A stretch of 27,984 bases of DNA. Origin: Candidatus Competibacteraceae bacterium. GTDB lineage: Bacteria > Pseudomonadota > Gammaproteobacteria > Competibacterales > Competibacteraceae. Of this stretch, positions 1 through 8,477 are shown in pieces. Each line of letters opens with the position of its first letter. Position 1 is the first letter of the stretch. The DNA lies in assembly GCA_016712625.1 (NCBI GenBank), contig JADJQQ010000017.1, positions 1 to 27,984 on the forward strand, read 5' to 3'. The notes below the pieces were generated by a model. It saw only the letters and a program-made list of their open reading frames with translations, ran no database searches and was not told where the DNA came from. The position numbers and the translations under genes were made by a program.

Positions 1-385
1 CTGACGGCGTCACCGCTGCTGTTTGATGGACGTACACCCCGTGCTGGGCGTCGTAACTGAGCCGGCCCTTAACTCCAGCAATACCTGGGTTGACGGGTGA
101 AATCCAGTTCCGTCGTTCCACTGCACAACACCACCGGCTGCCCCGCAATTCCGCTCGACCGTCCGCTGGAAGCGCGGGACCTCCAGCATCTCCTGCCAGC
201 CCAGCGCCTCGTTATCCAACAGCCGGTACGCCGCTTCGTCTCCGCCTCAACCCTTCGCTTCTGGCCAGGAATGCCCCGGTCGGCACCGCCGCCAAATCTT
301 CCACCAGCTTGATCAGCCGCCGCGTCCGTCGCGCGTCCCCAACTCACATCCCCAGTTCCTGGCTACCCAATCATCACGACCTCGC
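1..385 (-). mobile_element. IS4-family (Tn5-like) transposase, N-terminal fragment, broken
   Basis: Reading the minus strand from about 385 down to the window edge and joining frames gives the start of a Tn5-type transposase. There is a GDARRTRRLIKL stretch, then AYRLLDNEALGWQEML, then TTELDFTRQPGIAG, and finally a GRLSYDAQHGVYVH stretch, the order seen in the DNA-binding and early catalytic parts of IS4-family transposases. No single frame carries it all, so there are several frameshifts, and the gene runs off the left edge. I could not find the terminal inverted repeat to the right. The family call is from remembered motifs. An IS copy at a window edge would also be a common place for an assembly to break. 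Confidence 0.75.
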
Positions 386-475
386 CAAAATATCAACAGG
401 CTCCAGCACCCAGAAAATTATGGGTGATCGGATGGGTCAGAGAGTTATCAAGTCTAAGGCGTAAACTGTTAGTTG

Positions 476-618
476 TTAGAAGCAAACGAGCAGACGCATT
501 GTTTTACTTAAGACACCGTACCTCGGGGAGAAGCAAGGCCCTCGAACAAAGCTCGTCTCTAGCCGAGGGACACCGCCAGTTCGGGATAGAAAACCAAAGA
601 CGAAGCATTGACGATCAT
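476..618 (-). pseudogene. DUF3368 / PIN-like toxin remnant
   Basis: The reading starts at an ATG at 618 with MIVNASSLVF and, after one frame change, continues FLSRTGG...RLETSF. This resembles the start of DUF3368 PIN-like toxins, which begin with MIV-[DN]-[AS]-SPL and an LxRxGRLxLL segment. It stops after about 47 residues, so the rest of the PIN domain is absent. It overlaps the stop of the UPF0175-like gene upstream by four bases (ATGA), the usual layout of this antitoxin-toxin pair. The pairing supports the call more than the short sequence does. It is very unlikely to make an active toxin as written. Confidence 0.45.
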
Positions 619-836
619 CCGCTGAGGCCCAACGGTTCCTCACGCACCACATCAAGATCAGTTTACACAGCCGGAACTCGCCGACGGTAAAGTTCCTCAA
701 GAAAGCGGGAGCGGCTTATCGCAAAAATCTCAGTCGCTTTGCTTTGCGAGATACGCTCCTCGGCATACCATTGTACCACTGCAGCTATTTTGACCTCGGC
801 GGCTAACTGGTTCGGCCCCTGACGCAGAACGGACAT
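615..836 (-). pseudogene. UPF0175-family antitoxin with in-frame stop
   Basis: Starting at the ATG at 836, a 73-codon frame begins MSVLRQGPNQLAAEV. It contains the typical UPF0175 core: an ISQSKATEIFAISRSRFLEEL helix-turn-helix-like stretch followed by LYRRRVPAV. At 663-665 there is a TAA, after which the same frame continues TDLDVVREE and ends at 615. CAA is the likely ancestral codon, because family members have a Gln or similar residue before an acidic tail, so this looks like a nonsense substitution rather than an indel. UPF0175 proteins act as antitoxins or regulators next to DUF3368 toxins, which matches the remnant overlapping its end. A longer start further upstream cannot be excluded. 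Confidence 0.5.
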
Positions 837-1010
837 GGCACTGCGTCGAAATCGAGAACGATTTGGGTTATGCATATTCACCTTTGATCTGGACCAAAGT
901 TTGGTAATCAGTTTACGCTGCCATAAGGAAAATTTGGATACCATGGAGTTATCCGGCAACCTCTCGAAAGACCTATTCCGGCTGCGGACTGAAGCGGTGG
1001 AGGCATAAGG

Positions 1011-1865
1011 ATGGGTTACGACGATTATGGCTATTTTTCCCGCCAGCCGGCCGCGCCGGGTCAGTGGCGGCATCAAGGCGCAAAGCCAGCGCGGCGCGTT
1101 CGCCAACCGCTGGTGGCCACGCGCTGGGTCGGGACGTTGGAACGTTTCAACATCGGCGCGCGGCTAGGGCGCGGGCGCAGTTACGCGCGCCAGGGCCAGG
1201 TGCTGATATCGAGATCGCATCGGGCGAAGTCAAAGCCAGAGTGCAGGGTTCCGAGCGCCAGCCTTATCAGGTGTCGATCAAGCTGAAACCGTTGAGCGCG
1301 GCCGACTGGCAAAACTGACCGAGGCGATGACCGAGGAAGCGCGGTTCAGCGCCGTTGCTGGCCGGAGAGATGCCGGAGGACATCGAACAGGTTTTCGCCG
1401 ACGAGGGCTTGTCGCTGTTTCCCAGGACGCACGGCGATTTGGCGACGGAATGCTCCTGTCCCGATTATTCCAACCCCTGCAAGCACATCGCCGCCGTTTA
1501 TTATTTGCTGGGCGAAGCGTTCGATAACGATCCATTTTTGATGTTCCGCTTGCGTGGGATGGAGCGAGATGCTTTGCTGGCGCATTTGAGCGAAACGGCC
1601 GGCGCGGAGGGGGATGAGGACGCGGCGGCCGAACCGGAACCTCTGCCCGAACAACCCTCGGCGTTCTGGACGATGTCGCCTTTGCCGGAAAATGCGACTG
1701 GCGCGTTGGCCGCCCCGCGCAACCCGCCGCCTTGTTGCGGCGTCTCGGCCCGTTTCCGTTCCGCGGGAGGCGTCGCCGCTGGAAAGTCTGGAGCCAGTTT
1801 ACGCGGCGATGGCCGCTTGCGCGCTTGGAGCGCTGGAAAAACCGGGGTCTGCTTTGAGCCTGTGA
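1011..1865 (+). CDS. SWIM zinc-finger protein (COG4279-like), frameshifted
   Basis: Joined frames give about 285 residues. The start at 1011 reads MGYDDYGYFSR; next comes WVGTLERFNIGARLGRGRSY, an N-terminal block typical of this family. A mid segment VKARVQGSERQPYQVSIKL follows, and then the SWIM finger ECSCPDYSNPCKHIAAVYY at about 1450-1500, with its CxC...CxH zinc ligands all present. The C-terminal part is acidic, then Pro/Ala-rich, and ends near 1865. At least four frame changes are needed (about 1060, 1200, 1350 and 1740). Proteins of this family often sit beside SNF2-type helicases and probably bind nucleic acid or protein, but no helicase lies here. It is distinct from the larger SWIM protein of the retron locus. 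Confidence 0.75.
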
Positions 1866-1886
1866 TTGCAAGGCCGTGGAGGATAT

Positions 1887-2367
1887 ATGGTCAGCATTCT
1901 TCCGTTTTCTCGGCGGTACGCCGATGGCGTCGTCGAGGTCATTCTGCCGATTCAGCAGCATGAGTTCGATATCCCGATCACGCTCGAAGCGCAGCCCGAT
2001 CTGCAGGATATTGCCGCCTTCTACCAGCGCGGCCAAGGCCATTTTTGATCGCCCTGGACGATCAATGTGTGCGGGAACCATCGGTTTATTGGATATCGGC
2101 AACCATCAAACCGCTCTGCGCAAAATGTTTGTCAAAGCTTCGCATCGCGGGCGCGAGCACGGTGTCGCTCAGCGTTTGTTCGACACGCTGTTGGCTTGGT
2201 GTCAGTCGCAAGGCGTAATGGACATTTATCTCGGAACGACCGCGAGGTTCCTCGCCGCCCATCGGTTTTACGAAAAGAATGGTTTTGACGAAATCGCGCG
2301 CGAAGCCTTGCCTGCCCGTTTTCCGGTTATGGCGGTGGACACCTGGTTTTATTGGCGGAAGGTGTAA
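1887..2367 (+). CDS. GNAT-family N-acetyltransferase, frameshifted
   Basis: A GGAGG ribosome site just before the ATG at 1887 fixes the start (MVSILPFSRRYADG). The protein reads as a GNAT fold: N-terminal strand-helix, EFDIPITLEAQPDLQDIAAF, then central GTIGLLDIG, ALRKMFVKASHRGREHGVAQRLFDTLL (the acetyl-CoA binding loop with R-G-x-x-x-G/A spacing) and FYEKNGFDEI near the end. Two single-base losses are needed near 2048 and 2072, where the text after GHF should read WIALDDQCV. The total is about 161 residues, normal for the family. The substrate cannot be read from the sequence. It follows the SWIM gene by about 20 bases and converges with the thioesterase gene. Confidence 0.8.
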
Positions 2368-2374
2368 CCGAAAC

Positions 2375-2860
2375 CTAAGCGCCATCGTCCGAATCGGATT
2401 TCATCTCATCTGGAATCCGAACCGCCACCACCTCGCCGCGCACGACGACTTTTGCCTCCCGCCGCGACGGTGATGTTCACCACCACCTTGCGGTCCTTGA
2501 TTTCCTGAATTCGGCCGCGCAGTTCGAGCGGTACGCCCATCGGGGTGGGTTTGTCGAAATCCACGTGCAAGGAGGCGGTTACGAAACGCAAGTACGGTTC
2601 GCTGCCCATCGGCCGACCGGCGGCGCGGTAGGCGGCGGCCGAGGCCGTTCCCGTGCCGTGGCAGTCAATCAACGAAGCGAGCAATCCGCCGTAGACAAAT
2701 TCGGGGATGCCGGTGAAATAGGGGCGGGTTCGATGGTCGCCACCGATTCGTCGCCGTCCCACCGGCTTTTGAGATGCAATCCTTCCGCGTTCAACCGGCC
2801 GCAGCCGTAACAGTGGCTGTATTCGTCGGGATAGGTGTCTTGAAAGGCGTCTTGACTCAT
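2375..2860 (-). CDS. PaaI-family hotdog thioesterase, frameshifted
   Basis: The ATG at 2860 starts MSQDAFQDTYPDEYSHCYGCG. The CYGCGRLNAEGLHLKS block is a common N-terminal signature in PaaI-like thioesterases. After one frame change near 2725 come YFTGIPEFVYGGLLASLIDCHGT (the hotdog helix with G-G-x-x-A-x-x-D), then RPMGSEPYLRFVTASLHVDF and TPMGVPLELRGRI. A second break near 2460 restores the tail, ending RIPDEMKSDSDDGA at 2375. The length of about 162 residues fits the family. Likely activity is hydrolysis of an acyl-CoA in the cytoplasm; the acyl group is unknown. It converges with the acetyltransferase, with only seven bases between stops. Confidence 0.8.
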
Positions 2861-2911
2861 TGGGGCCTCGAATGGCGATTGGGCAGATTGGGTCCTGCAC
2901 TAAGGGAAAGG

Positions 2912-3437
2912 CTACGGACAAAGCTCCTTGCCGTCGAAATGCTCCGGTTGGTTGCTCCAGCCGATTTGACCTTTATCGTTCTTGACCTTGACCCACCAAA
3001 CGGACACCGGGGGGCGCAGGATCTCCAAATTATTCATGCCTTTGAAATCCCTGACTCTTTTCCCTCGATACCAGATTTTATAATTGTTCTTACCCAGCGG
3101 AGTGAGCAGATGGACGAACTCGCCTTTTTTAACCCGTTCGCCGTTGAGCATCAAGGGTTTTAAAAGTTTGGCCTGCCCGGCTTCGGTCGTGATCACCACG
3201 CCGGTCAAGCCGTTCACTGTATCGTTTTTTTTAGCGGTAAAGACGACCGGCGCTTTGTCGCTTCTCTGCGCGCGTAACGCGGTAGTTTTATTGACCGTCC
3301 ATTCGCGATAGCGACAGCATTCCAGCGGACAAACGCCGTAGTCTTCAAAAGAGGTGGGATGAAAGGAATAAGGCGCTGAGAAACTGGCTGATGCCACCAG
3401 CAGCGCGGTCAGCGTAATCGAAGGACTTATGGCGCAT
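2912..3437 (-). CDS. Exported SH3-like domain protein, one frameshift
   Basis: The best start is the ATG at 3437, behind GAGAGGAC. After a missing base it gives a signal peptide of the form AISPSITLTALLVASASFSA, and the clean frame then runs from about 3397 to 2912. The mature part has a Cys-containing segment (GVCPLECCRYREW), then PVVFTAKKNDTVNGLTGVVI, EFVHLLTPLG and WWVKVKNDKGQIGWSN. Repeated short beta strands with a final G-W-x-x pattern look like one or two bacterial SH3 domains. Such proteins often bind cell-wall material in the periplasm, but I do not recognise this one specifically. No partner gene is evident nearby. Confidence 0.6.
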
Positions 3438-3461
3438 GTCGTCCTCTCCGCTGCAGAGTTT

Positions 3462-3803
3462 TCAACGACTCCGATCCTGATCGCTTAACGCGGCGGTGTT
3501 CTCCAGTGCCGCGAACCACGCGGCATAGGGGGTGTTGTGGACCAGTCGCCGGTTGTAATCGGGCGCGCCGTCCCGCCACCAAACCGGCCCGCGCTCGCCC
3601 AAGGCGACCTTTGCGGCCTGCACGGCGGCGCGCGCTTGGCGCAGACGGTTTGCGTCAGCATTGCGCCGAGCGACGGCCACCGCGCGCCGCGCCGCCATCA
3701 ACTCACTGACCCAATGACCGCGCTCCTCGGCCGTCAACGCTGGATTGCTCGTCCGCCACAGCCGATTGCGCACGATGAGGTAGCGGCCGTCAGGCGTCAC
3801 CAT
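3462..3803 (-). CDS. Small conserved protein of unknown function
   Basis: From the ATG at 3803 the frame is intact for 113 residues: MVTPDGRYLIVRNRLWRTSNPAL..., then a charged helix rich in Ala and Arg (VSELMAARRAVAVARR...), and VALGERGPVWWRDGAPDYNRRLVHNTPYAAWF near the end. I recall this pattern (PDGRY-x-V-x-x-RLWR and GPVWWxDGAPDYNR) as a widespread proteobacterial protein without a known role. There is no signal peptide or membrane segment. It starts eight bases after the stop of the pyrimidine-dimer-glycosylase-like gene and is probably co-transcribed with it. Confidence 0.65.
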   Translation of the reverse strand: MVTPDGRYLIVRNRLWRTSNPALTAEERGHWVSELMAARRAVAVARRNADANRLRQARAAVQAAKVALGERGPVWWRDGAPDYNRRLVHNTPYAAWFAALENTAALSDQDRSR

Positions 3804-3810
3804 GGAAGAA

Positions 3811-4263
3811 TCATCGTTTCGCACGCGGGGTCGCCGCGCCAATTTCCCATTCCGCGATCCCGCCAGTAACCACTCGAAACAAAGGATGGGCTTGAGGCAG
3901 CGCGATCGGTGGCGGATCGGCCAACCAATCCGGCGCTCTGATGCTGAGCTTAGACAGCAAGTGCCGCCATTCGTAGGCAAGCTGGTCAGCAGTGGCCGGC
4001 ATCGGCGCTGCTGGTTGCATTGCGCCAATCTTCGTTTGATTAAAGCGGTAGCCGCGCCGGTCGGCTTCAAGGCAAACAGCCGTCAGGTAATGGGCGATTT
4101 GCGAGGCTGGATGCTCGCACTGGCGAAAGCGCGTCAGTTGCGGGTGGTGCTGATAGCCCCTGGTTTGACCGAGCAACACCGCCTGGGCGAGTAAAGCCTC
4201 GCGCCACAGCGCGACCAGACCTCTAGCGTCCAGATATCGGGGATGCAACGTCCATAACCGCAT
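3811..4263 (-). CDS. Pyrimidine-dimer DNA glycosylase-like protein (Pyr_excise family)
   Basis: An intact 150-residue frame starts at 4263 with MRLWTLHPRYLDARGLVALW, followed by REALLAQAVLLGQTRGYQHH and HPQLTRFRQCEHPASQIAHYL. The opening and the RGYxHHPQLxRF block match the family of T4 endonuclease V-like proteins (Pyr_excise), which remove UV-induced pyrimidine dimers by a glycosylase/lyase reaction. The central QLAYEWRHLLSKL and terminal HPLFRVV also fit the bacterial branch. In T4 endonuclease V the catalytic amine is the N-terminal Thr2; here residue 2 is Arg, as I recall for this bacterial branch, so activity should not be assumed. The neighbouring 113-residue gene follows directly. Confidence 0.7.
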   Translation of the reverse strand: MRLWTLHPRYLDARGLVALWREALLAQAVLLGQTRGYQHHPQLTRFRQCEHPASQIAHYLTAVCLEADRRGYRFNQTKIGAMQPAAPMPATADQLAYEWRHLLSKLSIRAPDWLADPPPIALPQAHPLFRVVTGGIAEWEIGAATPRAKR

Positions 4264-4433
4264 GAGAGCGCTCTAAAAAATTTGCAGATCGACGCCGGCC
4301 TGTACTCGGAAAATCGGCGGGCTTATACTGCGCGGCCAGCCGCGCTGGAGCGTGGCGATTTTAACTGTTTTGATCTCGATAACGCCGCCGGGATATCGGC
4401 CCCCCGACGGATAACCTGTTCCGGCCGGATGCA

Positions 4434-4685
4434 ATGTATCGATGCCAAGTGTGTGGAAAGACCCTTCCCGCCCGTACGCCTTCGTTTCAAATCACTGTCA
4501 AAACCCGCTGCAAATCCTATCCGTTCCGTTCTAAAGCGAATGGGTTCAAGCAAAGCAAAGCAGGTTCGCTCACTCAAACAAGCCGCTGGGAATCACGGAA
4601 TGATCCAGGTGGACAAGGACGAGAAATTGTAAAAGAGACCAGGGTTTGCCCGGCTTGCTATCAGGCCAGCAAAGCATCGATCTAG
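4434..4685 (+). CDS. Small zinc-ribbon-like protein
   Basis: This 83-residue frame starts at 4434 with MYRCQVCGKTLPARTPS and ends with VCPACYQASKASI. Two CxxC pairs (Cys4/Cys7 near the start and CPAC near the end) could form a single zinc ribbon. The middle is basic (KTRCKSYPFRSKANGF), with a DPGGQGREIVKE segment before the second pair. I do not recognise a characterised family, and the function is unknown. It ends 50 bases before uup on the same strand. The upstream ribosome site is weak, so the start is moderately certain. Confidence 0.55.
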   Translation: MYRCQVCGKTLPARTPSFQITVKTRCKSYPFRSKANGFKQSKAGSLTQTSRWESRNDPGGQGREIVKETRVCPACYQASKASI

Positions 4686-4735
4686 GCTACACTACTGCCC
4701 GCTCTCCTTATCCAGCCTATCATGGAACCCGCGTC

Positions 4736-6625
4736 ATGCCCCTCATCAGCTTCGATAATCTCTCCATCGCCTTCGGCGCGGAAAAGTTGCTGGATGGCGC
4801 GAATTTCCAATTGGACGCGGGCGAGCGAGTCTGTTTGATCGGCCGCAACGGCGCGGGCAAAACCACGTTGCTGCGGTTGCTGGCCGGGGACATCCAGCCG
4901 GATGGCGGCGAACTCTGGCGGCAGCCGAGCTTGCGGGTCGCCACGCTGGCGCAGGAACTGCCCGCCGATACGACAGCCACGGTGTTCGAGGTCGTCGCAG
5001 GTGGCTTGGAATTGGGGACGCTGCTGGCGGCGTATCACGATGCGGCTGTGCATCTGTCGCAAGACCCCGATGCCTTAGGGAAGATGGAGCGCCTACAGCA
5101 TGAACTGGAAGCCCGTGACGGCTGGCGCTGGCAGCAGCGGGTCGAAACCGTGATCAGCCGCTTGCAACTCCCGGCGGATACGCCGCTGGCGGAACTGTCG
5201 GGCGGCTGGCGGCGGCGGGTATTGCTGGGGCGGGCGCTGGTGCGCGACCCGGATGTGCTGCTGCTGGATGAGCCGACCAACCATCTCGATCTCGAAACCA
5301 TCCAATGGCTGGAAAACGAACTGCTGGAGTTTCGCGGCGGACTGCTGTTCGTCACCCATGACCGCGCCTTGCTGCAACGGCTGGCGACCCGGTTGCTGGA
5401 GCTGGATCGCGGTGTTCTGACTTCGTGGCCGGGCGACTACGCCGCGTTTGTGGAGAAGAAAGCCGCGCTGTTGGAAATCGAAGCGCGGCACAGCGCCAAA
5501 TTCGATAAGAATCTCGCCCAGGAAGAAGCCTGGATTCGCCAGGGCATCAAGGCCCGTCGCACCCGCAATGAAGGCCGGGTGCGGGCGCTGTACGCCTTGC
5601 GCGAGGAACGCCGCCAACGCCGCGAACAATCCGGCAAAGCCAGCTTTGCGCTGGAGCAGGCGGAGGTCTCGGGCAAGCTGGTGATCGAGGCGAAAAACCT
5701 CTTTTACGCCTGGCAAGGCGAACCGCTGATCCGCGATTTTTCGGCCCGCATCCTGCGCGGCGACCGCATCGGTCTGATCGGCCCCAACGGCTCCGGCAAG
5801 ACCACGCTGCTGAATCTGCTGCTCGGCCATTTGTCGCCCGCCAGCGGTCAAGTGCGGCACGGCACCAAATTGGAAATCGCCTATTTCGATCAACTGCGCG
5901 AGCATTTAGACCCAGAACAAACCGTGTTGGATAGCGTCGCGGGCGGGCGGGAGACCATCGAACTCAACGGCCAGCGCCGCCACATCATCGGTTATCTGGG
6001 CGATTTTTTGTTCACCGCGCAACGGGCGCGCTCGCCGGTCAAATCGCTGTCCGGCGGCGAACGCAACCGGTTGCTGCTGGCTCGCTTGTTTACCCAACCG
6101 GCGAATCTGTTGGTGATGGACGAACCGACCAACGATCTCGATCTGGAAACGCTGGAACTGTTGGAAGAACTGCTGTTGGAATACACCGGCACGCTGCTGC
6201 TGGTCAGCCATGATCGCGCGTTTCTGGATAACGTGGTGACCAGTTGTCTGGTGTTTGAAAGCGACGGGCGGATTCGGGAATATGTCGGTGGTTACACTGA
6301 CTGGCTGCGCCAGCGCGCCGCGCCGGAACCCCTGCCCGCCATCAAACCCAAACCCGCGCCCGCTGCGCCGCCGAAGCCATCGAAACCGGCGACATCCGGG
6401 CGATTGAGCTACAACGAACGGCGGGAATTGGAGCAGTTGCCCGCGCGCATTGAAGAATTGGAACAACGCCAGCAGGCGTTACACGACTTGACCGCCGATC
6501 CCACTTTTTATAAGCAGGATGCAGCCATCGTTACGCAACGATTAGAAGAATTGAAGGCGCTTGAAGTGGACTTGGAAGCGACTTATGCGCGGTGGGAAGC
6601 ACTGGAAGGGCGGGGCGTTGGTTGA
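4736..6625 (+). CDS. uup: ABC-F ATPase Uup
   Basis: This is an unbroken 629-residue protein. Two ABC domains are clear. The first has Walker A GRNGAGKTT at about residues 36-44, signature LSGGWRRR near 153, and Walker B LLLDEPTNHLDL near 173. The second has GPNGSGKTT near 350, LSGGERNR near 437, and LLVMDEPTNDLDL near 458. After a Pro/Lys-rich linker comes a C-terminal coiled coil (LSYNERRELEQLPARIEELE... to ALEVDLEATYARWEALE), the mark of the Uup branch, which is absent from EttA. Length and layout match E. coli Uup (about 635 residues). Uup is cytoplasmic, binds ribosomes and branched DNA, and affects transposon excision. I chose the ATG at 4736 because MPLISFDNLSIAFG is where family members start; an in-frame upstream start at 4646 has no such support. 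Confidence 0.92.
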   Translation: MPLISFDNLSIAFGAEKLLDGANFQLDAGERVCLIGRNGAGKTTLLRLLAGDIQPDGGELWRQPSLRVATLAQELPADTTATVFEVVAGGLELGTLLAAYHDAAVHLSQDPDALGKMERLQHELEARDGWRWQQRVETVISRLQLPADTPLAELSGGWRRRVLLGRALVRDPDVLLLDEPTNHLDLETIQWLENELLEFRGGLLFVTHDRALLQRLATRLLELDRGVLTSWPGDYAAFVEKKAALLEIEARHSAKFDKNLAQEEAWIRQGIKARRTRNEGRVRALYALREERRQRREQSGKASFALEQAEVSGKLVIEAKNLFYAWQGEPLIRDFSARILRGDRIGLIGPNGSGKTTLLNLLLGHLSPASGQVRHGTKLEIAYFDQLREHLDPEQTVLDSVAGGRETIELNGQRRHIIGYLGDFLFTAQRARSPVKSLSGGERNRLLLARLFTQPANLLVMDEPTNDLDLETLELLEELLLEYTGTLLLVSHDRAFLDNVVTSCLVFESDGRIREYVGGYTDWLRQRAAPEPLPAIKPKPAPAAPPKPSKPATSGRLSYNERRELEQLPARIEELEQRQQALHDLTADPTFYKQDAAIVTQRLEELKALEVDLEATYARWEALEGRGVG

Positions 6626-6632
6626 AATCGGC

Positions 6633-7390
6633 TCATCGATGAGTTGCATCGTCGGGGTTTGTATTTGCGGGGTCGTTGTGGCTTGAGCCGACCCCGATTC
6701 CGACCCCGGCTCCCATGCCCGCCGCGCCCATCCCGCCGCCATCGCCGCTATCCCGACCACCACCGCCACCGCCGCCCGCACGACCCGCGCCACCTGCCGC
6801 GCCGCCGCTCTTGCCGCTGCTGATCGGACGCAGCGGCCCTTGGTTGGGAATGCGCAATTCCGGCGGAACCGGCTCCAGATCCAGCGCCTGACGGATGAAG
6901 TTCCGCAACGAGACTACCAGCTTTGCCAGATCGACTTTGCGGCCCGCCACCATTTCGGTAGCCGCGTGCGCTGCTAGTCGTACCTGTTCTTCCGTGCCGA
7001 GCAGGATGACATCCGACAGCGCCGCTTCGACCGCATCGCGGATACGGCGGCGGCGTTCGGAACTGGCGGGCATCGCGGCAGCATCACCAGCTGCACGCGC
7101 TGAAACGTCACTGCTTTCAGCCGCATCCGCCAACGCGCCCCTCTGACGCAGTTGCCTAAATGGCTGGGATCAACCGCCAGTTCGCCGGTGAATGATCCAC
7201 CCAGCGTTTTATAAGCAGCAATCAGGGTGCGCAGTCGTTCGTTGATCTGGCGGTTTTCGCGCTCGCGTCGCCGCTGGATGGTCTGCATGAAAATCAGGCG
7301 GACGCCGACCGCGACCAGCGTCATCAATATCAATCCGAACAGGGTAGATGCCAGGGTGTTCCAGGAGCTGAAGTCGAGAGCGCCGCGCAT
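6633..7390 (-). CDS. Membrane-anchored protein with Gly-rich tail, one frameshift
   Basis: The ATG at 7390 opens MRGALDFSSWNTLASTLFG, followed by one transmembrane helix (LILMTLVAVGVRLIFM) and a charged helix RRRERENRQINERLRTLIAAY. KTLGGSFTGELAVDPSHL follows. A break near 7145 shifts the frame, after which SSERRRRIRDAVEAALSDVILLGTEEQVRLAAHA and VVSLRNFIRQALDLEPVP are read. The last 45 or so residues are almost all Gly, Ala and Ser (GGAGRAGGGGGGG...). The total is about 252 residues. I recall related proteins in proteobacteria but no assigned role. It would sit in the inner membrane with the bulk in the cytoplasm. It converges with uup, leaving seven bases between stops. Confidence 0.65.
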
Positions 7391-7493
7391 TAGAAAAGAT
7401 TATATCCTACTGTTATTATAGAGAAATCCTATTTATTAGGATAGACAATGCGATCTGTGCGGTGTCTGAACGCGGTTTTATTCGAAGCCATGA

Positions 7494-7880
7494 TTACCAC
7501 ACGGTTCGCACGGGGTAGGCTTGAATGTGGCTGTCGGGTGTCAGCAGCGTCAAGCCGTCGGCAATGGCCTGACCAATCAACATCCGGTCGAAAGGGTCTT
7601 GATGATGATGGGGCAACCGCCGTAATTCAAGGACGGCGGCTTCATGCAGGTCTAGCGAGAGGATGTCATGCTTATCACGTTCGGTCGGAACATAGATATG
7701 GGGTGGTTCAGCCAGGGGTAGTCGCCCCAAACCATGTTTGATTGCGATTTCCCACGCTGAGATCACACTGAGGTAAAGCGTGTGCGCTGAATCAGTGATT
7801 AAGGCGTGGGCGTTGGCCGAAAGTTGCTTGGGATCGCGCACGATCCAGAGAAACACACAGGTATCGAGCAGAATATTCAT
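7494..7880 (-). CDS. vapC: VapC-like PIN-domain toxin
   Basis: An intact 128-residue PIN domain. The acidic residues expected for Mg-dependent RNA cleavage are present: Asp6 in MNILLDTC, Glu44 in SAWEIAIK, Asp98 in DPFDRMLI and Asp116 in LLTPDSHI. The LLDTCVFLW opening places it in the subfamily paired with Phd/YefM-type antitoxins. VapC toxins cut tRNA or rRNA in the cytoplasm and are silenced by the partner. Its ATG overlaps the antitoxin stop by four bases (ATGA), so translation is probably coupled. It shows no sign of damage. Confidence 0.88.
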   Translation of the reverse strand: MNILLDTCVFLWIVRDPKQLSANAHALITDSAHTLYLSVISAWEIAIKHGLGRLPLAEPPHIYVPTERDKHDILSLDLHEAAVLELRRLPHHHQDPFDRMLIGQAIADGLTLLTPDSHIQAYPVRTVW

Positions 7881-8125
7881 TCAGTTTCGCCAGTGAAGGC
7901 GGCTAAGAATTCTGCGGGTAAGGGATCAAAGAATTCAGGTGGTAATTCGGTGCCGCAATCTGCCGCCAGCCCTAGGGGGCGCGGTCGGGTACGTGGCTTA
8001 GGTAGCGGTCGAATTTCAGCGATGGGGATGTTGCGCTTACATAACAGGATGGTTTCTCCCTGCTCCAGGGCAGGTAGATAGCGGGAGAGGTGGGTTTTGG
8101 CTTCGTGGATGTTGAGCTTGATCAT
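7877..8125 (-). CDS. vapB: Phd/YefM-type antitoxin (VapB role)
   Basis: An 82-residue protein starting MIKLNIHEAKTHLSRYLPAL, the classic Phd/YefM N-terminus that forms the DNA-binding dimer. It is followed by GETILLCKRNIPIAEIRPL, and the basic, Pro-rich and then acidic C-terminal tail (PPEFFDPLPAEFLAAFTGE) is where toxin binding is expected. It lies immediately before vapC with a four-base overlap. The AT-rich 40 bases upstream of 8125 contain several TATA-like words where autoregulation by the complex would act, but I cannot fix a promoter. Confidence 0.85.
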   Translation of the reverse strand: MIKLNIHEAKTHLSRYLPALEQGETILLCKRNIPIAEIRPLPKPRTRPRPLGLAADCGTELPPEFFDPLPAEFLAAFTGETE

Positions 8126-8180
8126 AGGCTGAAATATAATCTATTACTTAGTTCACTTATAGTATGATGTGAAACTGATT

Positions 8181-8387
8181 ATGCAATACATCATTAGTTC
8201 ATCAGGTGAGCGACTATCGGTGATTCTGCCCATTGCCGAATACGAGGCGCTGCTAAGTCGTGCGTCCGGAGACGAAACTTCCTTCTTGTTGCAAGAACCA
8301 AATGGGAGCATTCTGCTTCAACGAATCGAGAACATCCGCCAAGGCTGTAACTTCGTAGAACGGGAACTATTGCCTGATGAAGATTAG
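8181..8387 (+). CDS. Antitoxin-like small protein
   Basis: From the ATG at 8181 this is a 68-residue protein: MQYIISSSGERLSVILPIAEYEALL, then FLLQEPNGSILLQRIENIRQG and a C-terminal NFVERELLPDED. The SGERLSVILPIAEYEALL part is typical of short antitoxins that precede RelE-type toxins. An in-frame GTG at 8169 would add four residues, but the ATG fits the family better. The last codons overlap a 15-codon toxin start, so the pair is now toxin-less. It is divergent from vapB, sharing a 55-base AT-rich gap. Confidence 0.6.
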   Translation: MQYIISSSGERLSVILPIAEYEALLSRASGDETSFLLQEPNGSILLQRIENIRQGCNFVERELLPDED

Positions 8388-8424
8388 ATGGGAAGCGGAT
8401 GCTTCGACGCAATACATAAACTGA
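8377..8424 (+). pseudogene. RelE-like toxin start, truncated to 15 codons
   Basis: An ATG at 8377 overlaps the end of the antitoxin-like gene and reads MKIRWEADASTQYIN before a TGA at 8424. The form M-[KR]-I-x-W-x-x-x-A is a usual start for RelE/ParE-type toxins and the overlap is usual too. Nothing after the stop in any frame up to the hicB start continues the RelE fold as far as I can see. I infer a toxin gene cut off early by deletion or by a nonsense mutation followed by loss. The very short length keeps confidence low. Confidence 0.35.
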
Positions 8425-8477
8425 AAGTAGTCAGATGAAGTCTTCCTAGTTTTAGCCTTCTTGGAGTATCTATTGCA

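Noticed and set aside
1278..2102. 274-codon minus-strand open frame
   Set aside because: It is opposite the SWIM and GNAT genes, has Arg/Pro-rich composition and no recognisable domain.
5093..5905. 270-codon minus-strand open frame
   Set aside because: It is antisense to the intact uup gene; the Gln-rich composition is typical of a shadow of an ABC-F gene.
6676..6891. Pro-rich plus-strand frame
   Set aside because: It is the complement of the Gly-rich tail of the minus-strand membrane protein.
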